Assembly: GCF_006151805.1 (NCBI RefSeq)
Contig: NZ_VDDA01000005.1
Location: 186,001 to 250,000 of the forward strand
DNA length: 64,000 bases
Reading direction: 5' to 3'
DNA from: Methylobacterium terricola
GTDB taxonomy: Bacteria; Pseudomonadota; Alphaproteobacteria; Rhizobiales; Beijerinckiaceae
Below the pieces are notes generated by a model. The model searched no databases. It was not told where the DNA came from and worked only from the letters and a program-made list of their open reading frames with translations. Position numbers and translations under genes: made by a program. The first letter of the stretch is position 1. Each line of letters begins with the position of its first letter. Positions 8,823 to 16,995 of the stretch are shown one piece after another.

Positions 8823-9719
8823 ATGTCCCTGCGCGTCCCCCTCTCCGCCGTGCGCTCGTTCGAGGCGGCGGCGCGCCGCCGCTCGTTCAAGGATGCGGCC
8901 GCCGAGCTGAACCTGACCGCGAGCGCCGTCAGCCATGCCATCCGCAAGATGGAGGCGGCGCTCGGCGTCACCCTGTTCGAGCGCCAGGGCCAGGGCGTGG
9001 TGCCGACCGCCGCCGGCGAGGCGCTTCTGGAGCATGTGAGCCGCGCCTTCGAGGAGCTGCATCGCGGCCTCGACCTCGTGGCGGCGAGGGGCCCGCAGCT
9101 CCTGCGCCTGCACTGCGCGCCGAGCCTCGCGGCGCAGTGGCTGACGCCTCGCCTTGCCCGTTTCCTCGCGGCGAATCCGGGTTTCGAGGTGCGGCTCGCC
9201 GCCGGCATGGACTATGCCCGCTTCGTCAGCGACGAGTTCGACGCCGACCTCGTCTACGGCCCGCCCCGGGGCGAGGGCCTGGTGACGGTGCCGCTCGGCA
9301 CCGAGACGGTCACCCCGCTCTGCGACCCCGCCCGCGCCGCCCGCATCCGTCAGCCCGAAGACCTCCTCGACCAGGTGCTGATCCAGAGCGACAACAAGCA
9401 GGTGCGCTGGCCGCTCTGGTTCGCCCGCAACGGGTTGCCGGCGCCCCGGCCCCTCGGCGTCCGCTTCGACCGCAGCTTCCTTGCCATCGCGGCGGCGGCC
9501 GACGGGCTCGGGGTGGCGCTCGAATCGACGCTGCTGGCCGAGCGCGAGATCGCCAGCGGTCGCCTCGTGGCACCGTTGCGCGGGCTGGCGCAGGATGTGA
9601 CTTACGTCGGCCACTACCTCGTCTACCCGGCGACCACCCGGCGGCGGGCGCCGCTGCGGGTCTTCGCGCGCTGGCTGGCGCAGGAAATGGACCTCGTGCT
9701 GCCGGAGGATCTGGCGTGA
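8823..9719 (+). CDS. LysR-family regulator, GcvA-like
   Basis: A 298-residue LysR regulator. The N-terminal winged helix-turn-helix is LSAVRSFEAAARRRSFKDAA...LNLTASAVSHAIRKMEAALG with FERQGQGVVPTAAGE. The remainder is a periplasmic-binding-protein-like effector domain of the GcvA subgroup (LRLHCAPSLAAQWLTPRLARF). It lies 46 bp after the kinase gene and upstream of the transketolase/TRAP operon in the same direction. It may regulate that operon, but a palindromic repeat element lies between them and no LysR box (T-N11-A) could be assigned. Confidence 0.9.
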   Translation: MSLRVPLSAVRSFEAAARRRSFKDAAAELNLTASAVSHAIRKMEAALGVTLFERQGQGVVPTAAGEALLEHVSRAFEELHRGLDLVAARGPQLLRLHCAPSLAAQWLTPRLARFLAANPGFEVRLAAGMDYARFVSDEFDADLVYGPPRGEGLVTVPLGTETVTPLCDPARAARIRQPEDLLDQVLIQSDNKQVRWPLWFARNGLPAPRPLGVRFDRSFLAIAAAADGLGVALESTLLAEREIASGRLVAPLRGLAQDVTYVGHYLVYPATTRRRAPLRVFARWLAQEMDLVLPEDLA

Positions 9720-9740
9720 AGTCATCGCTGTTGTCGATCC

Positions 9741-9890
9741 CGCTCACGACACCGTCCTGAAGGTGTCGGTCCGGCGATGATGGACTGACCTCGAAGGAGG
9801 CCTCCAGATGCCTCGGCGACCTTGGGAGGCTTCCTTCGAGGTCAGCCGATTTTCAGGCGGCCGACACCTCAGGATGAGGTCGTGAGTGGG
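9741..9890. repeat. Large imperfect palindrome (REP-like intergenic element)
   Basis: This fills most of the 356-bp gap between the LysR gene and the SDR gene. The inner stem pairs 9785-9805 with 9825-9845 (21 bp, one mismatch). The outer arms also match: the left arm with GTCCTGAAGGTGTCGG resembles the reverse complement of the right arm with CCGACACCTCAGGATGAGG. The motif CCTCATCCTGAGG with CTCGAAGGAGG is typical of dispersed palindromic repeats in Hyphomicrobiales genomes. As RNA it would also act as a strong hairpin. The rest of the gap shows only the ribosome site GGGAGG before the SDR gene. Confidence 0.65.
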
Positions 9891-10075
9891 ACCTGGCGAC
9901 GCTGCCAGATGAATCCCATTCACCTCCCCCTGCAAATTCCGCGTTTGTCCTGACCCCCGCCCCCGGGCACTCTGCCCCCCAACGAGACGAGGGAGGGACC
10001 GTCGAGGACGGGCGGCGAGGGCGAAGGCCCCGGCCGACGCCACTCCCTCGTGCCCGACGAGCCAGGGAGGACGAC

Positions 10076-10825
10076 ATGCTGCTGACCGACAAGGTGTGCC
10101 TGATCACCGGGGCCGCTTCGCTGCGGGGCATCGGCCGCGCCACCGCCAAGCTCTTCGCCAGCCACGGCGCCAGGGTGGTGATCCTCGATCTCGATGCCGG
10201 CCAGGCCGAGGACGCCGCCCGCGCCGTCGGCGACGGGCATCTCGGCCTCGCCTGCAACGTCACCGACAAGGCCGCCTGCCAGGCCGCCGCCGACGAGGTG
10301 GTGTCGCGGCTCGGTCGCATCGACGTGCTGGTCAACAATGCCGGCATCACCCAGCCGCTGAAGTTCATGGAGATCGAACCCGGCAATTACGACGCGGTGC
10401 TCGACGTCAACCTGCGCGGCACGCTCTACATGAGCCAGGCGGTGGTGCCGCAGATGCGCCGGCAGAAGTCGGGTTCGATCGTCTGCCTGTCGTCGGTCTC
10501 GGCGCAGCGCGGCGGCGGCATCTTCGGCGGGCCGCATTACAGCGCCGCCAAGGGCGGCGTGCTCGGCTTGGGCAAGGCGATGGCCCGCGAGCTCGGCCCC
10601 GACACGGTGCGGGTCAACAGCATCACCCCGGGCCTGATCCAGACCGACATCACCGCCGGCAAGCTCACCGACGAGCTGAAGGCCGAGATCGCCAAGGGCA
10701 TCCCGCTCGGCCGCCTCGGCGTCGCGGACGATGTCGCCAAGGCCTGCCTGTTCCTCGCCTCCGACCTCTCCTCCTACATCACCGGCGCCGTTCTCGACGT
10801 GAACGGCGGCATGCTGATCCACTGA
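10076..10825 (+). CDS. Short-chain dehydrogenase/reductase (SDR)
   Basis: A 249-residue classical SDR oxidoreductase using NAD(P). The cofactor motif is TGAASLRGIG, with two extra residues compared with the common TGxxxGIG. Other SDR landmarks are NNAG, catalytic Ser in CLSSVSAQ, and YSAAK (catalytic Tyr and Lys). The acidic end of the second strand (ILDLDAG) suggests NAD preference. It is preceded by a strong ribosome site (GGGAGG) and begins an operon with a split transketolase, a beta-hydroxyacid dehydrogenase and a TRAP transporter. It probably oxidises a sugar-like alcohol or acid in that pathway; the substrate is unknown. Confidence 0.9.
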   Translation: MLLTDKVCLITGAASLRGIGRATAKLFASHGARVVILDLDAGQAEDAARAVGDGHLGLACNVTDKAACQAAADEVVSRLGRIDVLVNNAGITQPLKFMEIEPGNYDAVLDVNLRGTLYMSQAVVPQMRRQKSGSIVCLSSVSAQRGGGIFGGPHYSAAKGGVLGLGKAMARELGPDTVRVNSITPGLIQTDITAGKLTDELKAEIAKGIPLGRLGVADDVAKACLFLASDLSSYITGAVLDVNGGMLIH

Positions 10826-10836
10826 GGACGACCTCC

Positions 10837-11685
10837 ATGCCCCCCACCGAAACCGGGCGGAACAGCCCGTCGCTGGCCGAGCGCGCCTACCGCATCCGCC
10901 GCAATGCCCTGCGGATGGGCGAGGTCCAGGGCCAGGGCTACATCGCCCAGGCGCTGGGCATCGCCGACGTGCTGGCGGTGTCGTATTTCCACGCCATGCG
11001 CTACCGGCCGGACGATCCGGAATGGGAGGGGCGCGACCGCTTCCTGCTCTCGATCGGCCACTACGCCATCGCGCTCTACGCCGCCCTCCTCGAGGCCGGA
11101 ATTCTGCCCGAGGACGAGCTGACGAGCTACGGGGCCGACGACAGCCGGCTGCCGATGTCCGGCATGGCCGCCTACACCCCCGGCATGGAGATCACCGGCG
11201 GCTCGCTCGGCCACGGCCTCGCGCTCGCGGTCGGCTTCTGTCTCGGGCTGAAGCGGAAGAAGTCGGACTCGTTCGTCTATTGCCTGATCTCCGACGGTGA
11301 ACTCGGCGAGGGCTCGATCTGGGAGGGCGCCTGGTCGGCGAGCCACTGGAAGCTCGACAACCTGATCGCCCTCGTCGACGTCAACAACCAGCAGGCCGAC
11401 GGCCCGGCCTCGCAGGTCACCGGCTTCGAGCCGGCGGCCGCCCGCTTCGAGGCCTTCGGCTGGCACGTCCAGCGGGTCGACGGCAACGACATCGACGCGC
11501 TCGTCCAGGCCTTCGACGCGGCCAGGGCCTGCGCGGAGCAAAAGCCCCGCATCATCATCTGCGACACCACGATGGCGAAGGGCATCCCGTTCCTGGAGGC
11601 GCGCGAGCGCAACCACTTCCTGCGGGTGGAACCGCAGGAATGGCAGGACGCGATCGAGATCCTGGATGCCGGGAGGCCCGCATGA
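10837..11685 (+). CDS. Transketolase, N-terminal (thiamine-diphosphate) subunit
   Basis: A 282-residue protein equal to the N-terminal part of transketolase. It has RDRFLLSIGHYAIALYA (motif for the first substrate or TPP histidine), MEITGGSLGHGLALAVGFCLG, and the TPP/metal motif beginning with GDG-like SDGELGEGSIWEGA and ending in DVNNQQADG. It starts 11 bp after the SDR stop and ends overlapping the next subunit gene by four bases (ATGA). Split transketolases of this type often serve dedicated sugar or sugar-acid catabolic pathways rather than the pentose phosphate cycle. The operon here supports such a role, but no kinase is present, so an unphosphorylated donor is possible. Confidence 0.93.
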   Translation: MPPTETGRNSPSLAERAYRIRRNALRMGEVQGQGYIAQALGIADVLAVSYFHAMRYRPDDPEWEGRDRFLLSIGHYAIALYAALLEAGILPEDELTSYGADDSRLPMSGMAAYTPGMEITGGSLGHGLALAVGFCLGLKRKKSDSFVYCLISDGELGEGSIWEGAWSASHWKLDNLIALVDVNNQQADGPASQVTGFEPAAARFEAFGWHVQRVDGNDIDALVQAFDAARACAEQKPRIIICDTTMAKGIPFLEARERNHFLRVEPQEWQDAIEILDAGRPA

Positions 11686-12713
11686 AACGCTCGAAATACA
11701 CCCGCCCGGCCTGGCTCACCGAGGCCAATACGGGTGAGCGCCTCACGACCTCGGCGATGATCGCCTCGCTCGCCGGCCCCGACCAGCGCACCGCGCCGGC
11801 CCCCTTCGGCCATGCGCTGGCGAAGCTCGCCGAGGAGCGGCCGGAGATCGTCGGGCTGACGGCCGATCTCGGCAAGTACACCGACCTGCACGTCTTCGCG
11901 AAGACGCACCCCGAGCGCTTCTACCAGATGGGCATGGCCGAGCAGCTCTTGATCAGCGCCGCCGCCGGCCTGGCCCGGGAAGGCTTCCAGCCCTTCGCCA
12001 CCACCTACGCGGTGTTCGCGGCGCGCCGCGCCTACGACTTCATCTGCATGGCGATCGCGGAGGAGAACCTCGACGTCAAGATCGTCTGTGCGCTCCCCGG
12101 CCTCACCACCGGCTACGGCCCGAGCCACCAGGCGACGGAGGACATCGCGATCTTCCGCGGCCTGCCCAACATGACGATCCTCGACCCCTGCGACGCGCAC
12201 GAGATCGCCCAGGCCGTGCCGGCCATCGCCGACCACAAGGGGCCGGTCTACATGCGGCTCCTGCGCGGCAACGTCCCCCTGGTGCTCGACGAGTACGGCT
12301 ACACATTCGAGCTCGGCAAGGCCAAGACCATCCGGGACGGCCACGACGTCCTGATCGTCTCGACCGGCCTGATGACCATGCGGGCCCTCGAGGCGGCGGA
12401 GGCATTGCGCGACGACAGCGTCGACGTCGCGGTGCTGCACGTGCCGACGATCAAGCCCCTCGACGCCGAGACCATCCTGCGCGAGGCCGGCAAGGGCGGG
12501 CGCCTGGTGGTGGTGGCCGAGAACCACACCGTCGTCGGGGGCCTCGGCGAGGCGGTGGCGGGGCTGCTCCTGCGCTCCGGCACGATCCCGAAGGCCTTCC
12601 GCCAGGTCGCCCTGCCGGACGAGTTCCTGGATGCCGGCGCCCTGCCGACGCTCCACGACCGCTACGGCATCTCGACCAACGCCATGGTGAGGAGCATCCG
12701 CGAATGGCTGTGA
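11682..12713 (+). CDS. Transketolase, C-terminal (pyrimidine-binding) subunit
   Basis: A 343-residue protein equal to the Pyr and C-terminal domains of transketolase. Landmarks are LTADLGKYTDLHVFAKTHPERFYQMGMAEQ, whose Glu is the residue that activates thiamine diphosphate, then FATTYAVFAARRAYDFI, GPSHQATEDIAIFRGLPN, and the C-terminal domain VVVAENHTVVGGLGEAVA. The start ATG at 11682 overlaps the stop of the N-terminal subunit and is preceded by GGGAGG at 11671-11676, so the two subunits should be made in balance. It overlaps the next gene by ten bases. Confidence 0.93.
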   Translation: MKRSKYTRPAWLTEANTGERLTTSAMIASLAGPDQRTAPAPFGHALAKLAEERPEIVGLTADLGKYTDLHVFAKTHPERFYQMGMAEQLLISAAAGLAREGFQPFATTYAVFAARRAYDFICMAIAEENLDVKIVCALPGLTTGYGPSHQATEDIAIFRGLPNMTILDPCDAHEIAQAVPAIADHKGPVYMRLLRGNVPLVLDEYGYTFELGKAKTIRDGHDVLIVSTGLMTMRALEAAEALRDDSVDVAVLHVPTIKPLDAETILREAGKGGRLVVVAENHTVVGGLGEAVAGLLLRSGTIPKAFRQVALPDEFLDAGALPTLHDRYGISTNAMVRSIREWL

Positions 12714-13594
12714 GCCCGACCAATCCCGTCGCCTTCGTCGGCCTGGGGTCCATGGGCCTGCCGATGGCCCGCAACCTCGTGCGCCACGGGTTTCCCGTGC
12801 GCGGGTTCGACGTGCGGCCCGAGGGGCGGGCCGCCTTCGCGAGCGCCGGCGGCACACCCGCCGAGACCGTCGCGGCGGTCTCCGACGGCGCCGGGGCACT
12901 GGTGCTGATGGTGGTCAATGCCGATCAGGCGGAGACCGTGCTGTTCGGCGAGGGCGCCCTGGAGCGTCTCACGCCCGACGCCGCCGTGATCCTGATGGCG
13001 ACCTGCCCGCCGGCCGCCGTCGCGGCGCTCGCCACGCGCGTGACCGCGACCGGCCGGGCCTTCGTCGATGCCCCCGTCTCCGGCGGGGTCGTCGGCGCCG
13101 AGGCCGGCACCCTCACCATCATGGCGGCGGCCCCCGCCGCGGTGATCGCTGCGGTGCGGCCGATCCTCGACGCCATGGGCGACAAGGTGTTCCAGGTCGG
13201 GCCCGAGCCCGGCCAGGGCGCCACCATGAAGGCGGTCAACCAGCTCCTCTGCGGGGTCAACCTCGCGGCGGCGGCGGAGGCCCTGTCGCTGGCGGCCAAG
13301 GTCGGCATCGACGGCGCGACGGCGCTGGAGATCGTCTCGGGCTCCTCGGCCTCGAGCTGGATGCTGCGCGACCGCGGCCCGCGGATGCTGGAGGAGGCGC
13401 CGCGGGTCACCAGCGCCGTCGACATCTTCGTCAAGGATCTCGGCATCGTGCTGGAGGCCGGCCGCAGCGAGAAGGCGGCGTTGCCGCTCGCGGCTTTGGC
13501 GCATCAGCTCTTCCTGGCGGCGTCGAGCCGGGGGGCCGGGGCGGACGACGACAGCCGGGTCATCGGATCGTACCGGGCGCTCAACGGCAAGTAA
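12704..13594 (+). CDS. NAD-binding beta-hydroxyacid dehydrogenase, L-threonate dehydrogenase-like
   Basis: A 296-residue member of the 3-hydroxyisobutyrate dehydrogenase family. It has the Rossmann motif VAFVGLGSMGLPMARNL, the substrate-binding DAPVSGGVVGAEAGTLTIM, the catalytic Lys in GATMKAVNQLL, and the C-terminal SAVDIFVKDLGIVLE and ADDDSRVI. The last motifs resemble LtnD, which oxidises L-threonate at C2 to 2-oxo-tetronate, so a four-carbon sugar acid is a reasonable substrate guess. No OtnK or OtnC partners are adjacent, so the canonical threonate route is not complete here. It overlaps the transketolase C subunit by ten bases. Confidence 0.85.
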   Translation: MAVSPTNPVAFVGLGSMGLPMARNLVRHGFPVRGFDVRPEGRAAFASAGGTPAETVAAVSDGAGALVLMVVNADQAETVLFGEGALERLTPDAAVILMATCPPAAVAALATRVTATGRAFVDAPVSGGVVGAEAGTLTIMAAAPAAVIAAVRPILDAMGDKVFQVGPEPGQGATMKAVNQLLCGVNLAAAAEALSLAAKVGIDGATALEIVSGSSASSWMLRDRGPRMLEEAPRVTSAVDIFVKDLGIVLEAGRSEKAALPLAALAHQLFLAASSRGAGADDDSRVIGSYRALNGK

Positions 13595-13607
13595 GTTGAG
13601 CATATCC

Positions 13608-13631
13608 CCCCTCTCCCGCGTGGGAGAGGGG
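13608..13631 (+). repeat. Perfect 10-bp hairpin in the gap before dctP
   Basis: CCCCTCTCCC, loop GCGT, GGGAGAGGGG, 14 bp after the dehydrogenase stop. The same pattern is a common dispersed intergenic repeat in high-GC rhizobia-like genomes. It may attenuate or process the transcript ahead of the TRAP genes. The rest of the 290-bp gap has no gene. Confidence 0.5.
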
Positions 13632-13884
13632 TCGGGGGGCGGTGACGCGCTCCGTCTCAGGCCTGTGACCGCCGTGCTGGCAGCTCGATGCCGCTCGCCG
13701 GATCCTGACGCGCGCCACCCTCACCCCTATCCCGCTCCCACACCTTGTCGCGATACCGGGCAAGCCCGGCATCGCCTGGAGAGGGGATCCTGCGCCTCTT
13801 GCCGAACCCTGCGGCAACGCCGCCGACGACGTCGTCACGTCCAGAAGCCGGCCCGACCGGCCCCCCCATCCCCGAGGAAACGCC

Positions 13885-14898
13885 ATGACCCGCCCCCTCT
13901 CCCGCCGCACGCTGCTCGCCGGAGCCGCTGCCCTCCCCCTCGCCACGGTCTTCACCCGCCCGGTCCGCGCCGCCGAGTTCGAGTACAAGCTCGCCACCGG
14001 CCAGGACCCGACCCATCCGGTCAACCTGCGCGCCCAGGAGGCCCTGACCCGGATCCGCGAGGCCTCGAACGGGCGCCTCGACATCAAGCTGTTCCCCGCC
14101 AACCAGCTCGGCTCCGACACCGACCTGCTGTCGCAGGTGCGCAACGGCAGCGTCGAGTTCTTCAATCTCTCGACCTCGATCCTCTCGACCTTCGTGCCCG
14201 CCGCCGCGCTGCCGAATACCGGCTTCGCGTTCAAGGACTACGACGAGGTGTGGAAGGCCATGGATGGCGGCCTCGGAACGTATGTCCGCGAGCAGATCGC
14301 CAAGACGCCGATCCAGGCCGTGTCGAAGATCTGGGACAACGGATTTCGCCAGATCACCTCCTCGACCAAGGAGATCCGCACCCCCGAAGACCTGAAGGGC
14401 TTCAAGATCCGCGTGCCGCCGTCGCCGATGCTGACCTCGCTGTTCAAGGCGTTCGAGGCCGGGGCGGCGCCGCTCAATTTCAACGAGCTGTACTCGGCGC
14501 TGCAGACCAGGATCTTCGAGGGCGAGGAGAACCCGCTCGCGATCATCGCGACGACCCGGCTCTACGAGGTGCAGAAGACCTGCAGCCTCACCGGCCACGT
14601 CTGGGATGGCTACTGGATGCTCGGCAACAAACGAGCCGTGCAGCGCCTGCCGGAGGACCTGCGCACCCTCGTGAGCCGCGAGCTCGACCGCGCGGCCGAC
14701 GACGAGCGCGCCGACATCGTGAGGCTCAACGACTCCCTGGTCCGGGACCTCGGCGCCAAGGGAATCACCTTCCTCGCTGTCGACCGCCAGAAATTTCGCG
14801 ATGCGCTCGGTCGCACGACATTCTACAAGGACTGGAAGAACAAGTACGGCGACGCCGCCTGGGAGCACCTCGAGGCGGTAGCCGGCAAATTGGCCTGA
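13885..14898 (+). CDS. dctP: TRAP transporter periplasmic solute-binding protein DctP
   Basis: A 337-residue periplasmic receptor of a tripartite ATP-independent transporter. The N terminus SRRTLLAGAAALPLA is a twin-arginine-like signal peptide, with likely cleavage near residue 31. The mature part shows the DctP pattern: YKLATGQDPTHPVN, LFPANQLGSDTDLLSQVRNG, RTPEDLKGFKIRVPPSPM, and the FNELYSALQTRIFEGEENP segment carrying the Arg region that usually binds the substrate carboxylate. The ligand is therefore likely a carboxylate such as a sugar acid. The membrane subunit gene follows after 11 bp. Confidence 0.93.
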   Translation: MTRPLSRRTLLAGAAALPLATVFTRPVRAAEFEYKLATGQDPTHPVNLRAQEALTRIREASNGRLDIKLFPANQLGSDTDLLSQVRNGSVEFFNLSTSILSTFVPAAALPNTGFAFKDYDEVWKAMDGGLGTYVREQIAKTPIQAVSKIWDNGFRQITSSTKEIRTPEDLKGFKIRVPPSPMLTSLFKAFEAGAAPLNFNELYSALQTRIFEGEENPLAIIATTRLYEVQKTCSLTGHVWDGYWMLGNKRAVQRLPEDLRTLVSRELDRAADDERADIVRLNDSLVRDLGAKGITFLAVDRQKFRDALGRTTFYKDWKNKYGDAAWEHLEAVAGKLA

Positions 14899-14909
14899 GG
14901 GAGGCGACC

Positions 14910-16793
14910 ATGCATGTCGACATCGCGACGGAGACGCCGGCCCTGCCGGCGGCCTCCGCCAACCGCGCCTGGGCGCGCACGCTCGACAGAGCCCTCGGCC
15001 CGCTGATCGAGATCCCCGCCGCCCTGCTGGTGGTCGCCGAGATCGTGGTGCTGCTCGCCGGCGTCGTCAGCCGCTACGTCTTCCACGCGCCGATCGTCTG
15101 GTCCGACGAGCTGGCCTCGATCCTGTTCCTCTGGCTCGCCATGCTGGGCTCGGTGGTGGCCTATCGCCGCGCCGAGCACATGCGGATGACGGCGCTCGTC
15201 AGCCTGGCGTCGATCAGGACACAGGCCTTCCTGGAGGCGGTGGCGCTCGCCGCCGGCCTCGCCTTCGTGCTGATGCTGCTGCATCCGGCCTACGAGTTCG
15301 CGGCCGAGGAGGTCTTCGTCCAGACCCCGGCGCTCGAGATCACCAATGCCTGGCGCGCCGCCGCCCTGCCGGTCGGCTTCGCCCTGATGCTGGTGGTCGC
15401 GACCCTGCGGCTGATCGAATGCGCCGACTGGCGCCACGCGGTCGGCGCGCTGGCGCTCACCGGCCTGATCATCGCCGCGCTGATGCTGGCCGAGCCGCTG
15501 CTCCGCACGCTCGGCAACTGGAACCTCCTGATCTTCTTCGTCCTCGGCGTCGGCGCGCTCGTCTTCACCGGGGTGCCGATCGCCTTCGCGTTCGGGCTCG
15601 CCACCTTCGGCTACCTGATGCTCACGACGCGTGCCCCCGCCATGGTGGTGGTCGGGCGCATGGACGAGGGAATGAGCCACCTCATCCTGCTCGCCGTGCC
15701 GCTCTTCGTGTTCCTCGGCCTGCTCATCGAGATGACCGGCATGGCCAAGGCCATGGTGGGCTTCCTGGCGAGCCTGCTCGGCCATGTCCGCGGCGGCCTG
15801 CACTACGTGCTGGTGGGCGCGATGTACCTCGTCTCGGGCATCTCCGGCTCCAAGGCCGCCGACATGGCGGCGGTGGCCCCGGTGCTGTTTCCCGAGATGA
15901 AGAAGCGGGGCGCCAAGGAGGGCGACCTCGTCGCGCTGCTCGCCGCCACCGGCGCCCAGACCGAGACCATCCCGCCCTCGCTGGTGCTGATCACCATCGG
16001 GTCGGTGACCGGCGTGTCGATCACCGCCCTGTTCACCGGCGGCCTGCTGCCCGGCGTCGTGCTCGGCATCACGCTGTGCCTGCTGGTCTGGTGGCGCTAC
16101 CGGGGCGAGAACCTGCGACACGTCCGGCGCGCCACCAAGGGCGAGATCGGCCGGGCGCTCGTCATCGCCTTCCCGGCGATCGCGCTCCCCTTCGTCATCC
16201 GCGCCGCGGTGGTGGAAGGCGTCGCGACCGCGACGGAGGTCTCGACCATCGGCATCGTCTACGCGATCCTCGCCGGCCTGCTGATCTACCGCCAGTTCGA
16301 CTGGCGCCGGGTCTACCCGATGCTGGTCGCGACGGCGTCCCTGTCGGGGGCGATCCTGCTGATCATCGGGGCGGCGACGGGCATGGCCTGGGCCCTGACG
16401 CAGTCGGGCTTCTCGCAGAGCCTCGCCGTGATGATGAAGGGCTTGCCCGGCGGGGCGCTGGGCTTCCTGGTCGTCTCGGCGGTGGCCTTCGTGATCCTCG
16501 GCTCGGTGCTGGAGGGCATCCCGGCGATCGTGCTGTTCGGGCCATTGCTGTTCCCGATCGCCCGCCAGGTCGGGGTGCACGAGGTGCATTACGCGATGGT
16601 GGTGATCCTGGCGATGGGCGTCGGCCTGTTCGCGCCGCCCTTCGGGGTCGGGTATTACGCGGCCTGCGCGATCAGCCGGATCCATCCGGATGCCGGCATC
16701 CGTCCGATCGTCGGCTACATGCTGGCGCTGCTGGCCGGCCTCGTCGTGGTGATCCTGGTGCCGTGGATCTCGATCGGCTTCCTGGCGAAGTGA
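14910..16793 (+). CDS. dctM: TRAP transporter fused small and large permease (DctQM)
   Basis: A 627-residue inner-membrane protein joining DctQ (about residues 1-190, four helices, with the VVSRYVFHAPIVWSDELA signature) to DctM (about residues 200-627, with GVPIAFAFGLATFGYL, SGISGSKAADMAAVAPVLFPEM, GAQTETIPPSLVLITIGSVTGVSI and FAPPFGVGYYAACAI). DctQM drives sodium-coupled uptake of the ligand bound by DctP. The start ATG 14910 follows GGGAGGCGACC and sits 11 bp after dctP. The frame is open further upstream, but that part lies within dctP in another phase. Fused forms are a known subfamily. Confidence 0.93.
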   Translation: MHVDIATETPALPAASANRAWARTLDRALGPLIEIPAALLVVAEIVVLLAGVVSRYVFHAPIVWSDELASILFLWLAMLGSVVAYRRAEHMRMTALVSLASIRTQAFLEAVALAAGLAFVLMLLHPAYEFAAEEVFVQTPALEITNAWRAAALPVGFALMLVVATLRLIECADWRHAVGALALTGLIIAALMLAEPLLRTLGNWNLLIFFVLGVGALVFTGVPIAFAFGLATFGYLMLTTRAPAMVVVGRMDEGMSHLILLAVPLFVFLGLLIEMTGMAKAMVGFLASLLGHVRGGLHYVLVGAMYLVSGISGSKAADMAAVAPVLFPEMKKRGAKEGDLVALLAATGAQTETIPPSLVLITIGSVTGVSITALFTGGLLPGVVLGITLCLLVWWRYRGENLRHVRRATKGEIGRALVIAFPAIALPFVIRAAVVEGVATATEVSTIGIVYAILAGLLIYRQFDWRRVYPMLVATASLSGAILLIIGAATGMAWALTQSGFSQSLAVMMKGLPGGALGFLVVSAVAFVILGSVLEGIPAIVLFGPLLFPIARQVGVHEVHYAMVVILAMGVGLFAPPFGVGYYAACAISRIHPDAGIRPIVGYMLALLAGLVVVILVPWISIGFLAK

Positions 16794-16812
16794 GGCCGGG
16801 GCGATCCAGGGA

Positions 16813-16846
16813 CGCGATGTCCGAGGGTGATCCTTCGGACATCGCG
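16813..16846. terminator. Hairpin after the TRAP operon
   Basis: CGCGATGTCCGAG pairs with the segment ending TTCGGACATCGCG (13-14 bp stem, short loop), 19 bp after the dctM stop. No T-run follows. It is likely a terminator or RNA-stabilising stem. Confidence 0.5.
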
Positions 16847-16870
16847 GAGCACGGGTCTTCCAAGAAACCT

Positions 16871-16929
16871 CTCCGCCCTTTCCCGGATCTCCTGCCGCTG
16901 TCGCTTCAGTCGTCCGGGAAAGGGCGGAG
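16871..16929 (-). terminator. Perfect 17-bp inverted repeat between convergent genes
   Basis: 16871-16887 pairs perfectly with 16913-16929, loop 25 nt. Read on the minus strand after the PheC-like gene, the stem is followed by GAGGTTTCTT, a weak T-rich tail. Together with the hairpin at 16813 it separates two converging transcripts. Confidence 0.5.
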
Positions 16930-16995
16930 GTTGATGGTTCGACGCCAGGGAATCGGCGCGCCCGGCCTTCGGGAGCCGAGCGCCCTCCCCCCGCC

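Noticed and set aside
10076..13594. Assignment of the operon to a specific pathway such as apiose, threonate or sulfoquinovose degradation
   Set aside because: Required partner enzymes (kinases, isomerase, OtnC/OtnI) are missing in the window; family similarity alone does not fix the substrate.
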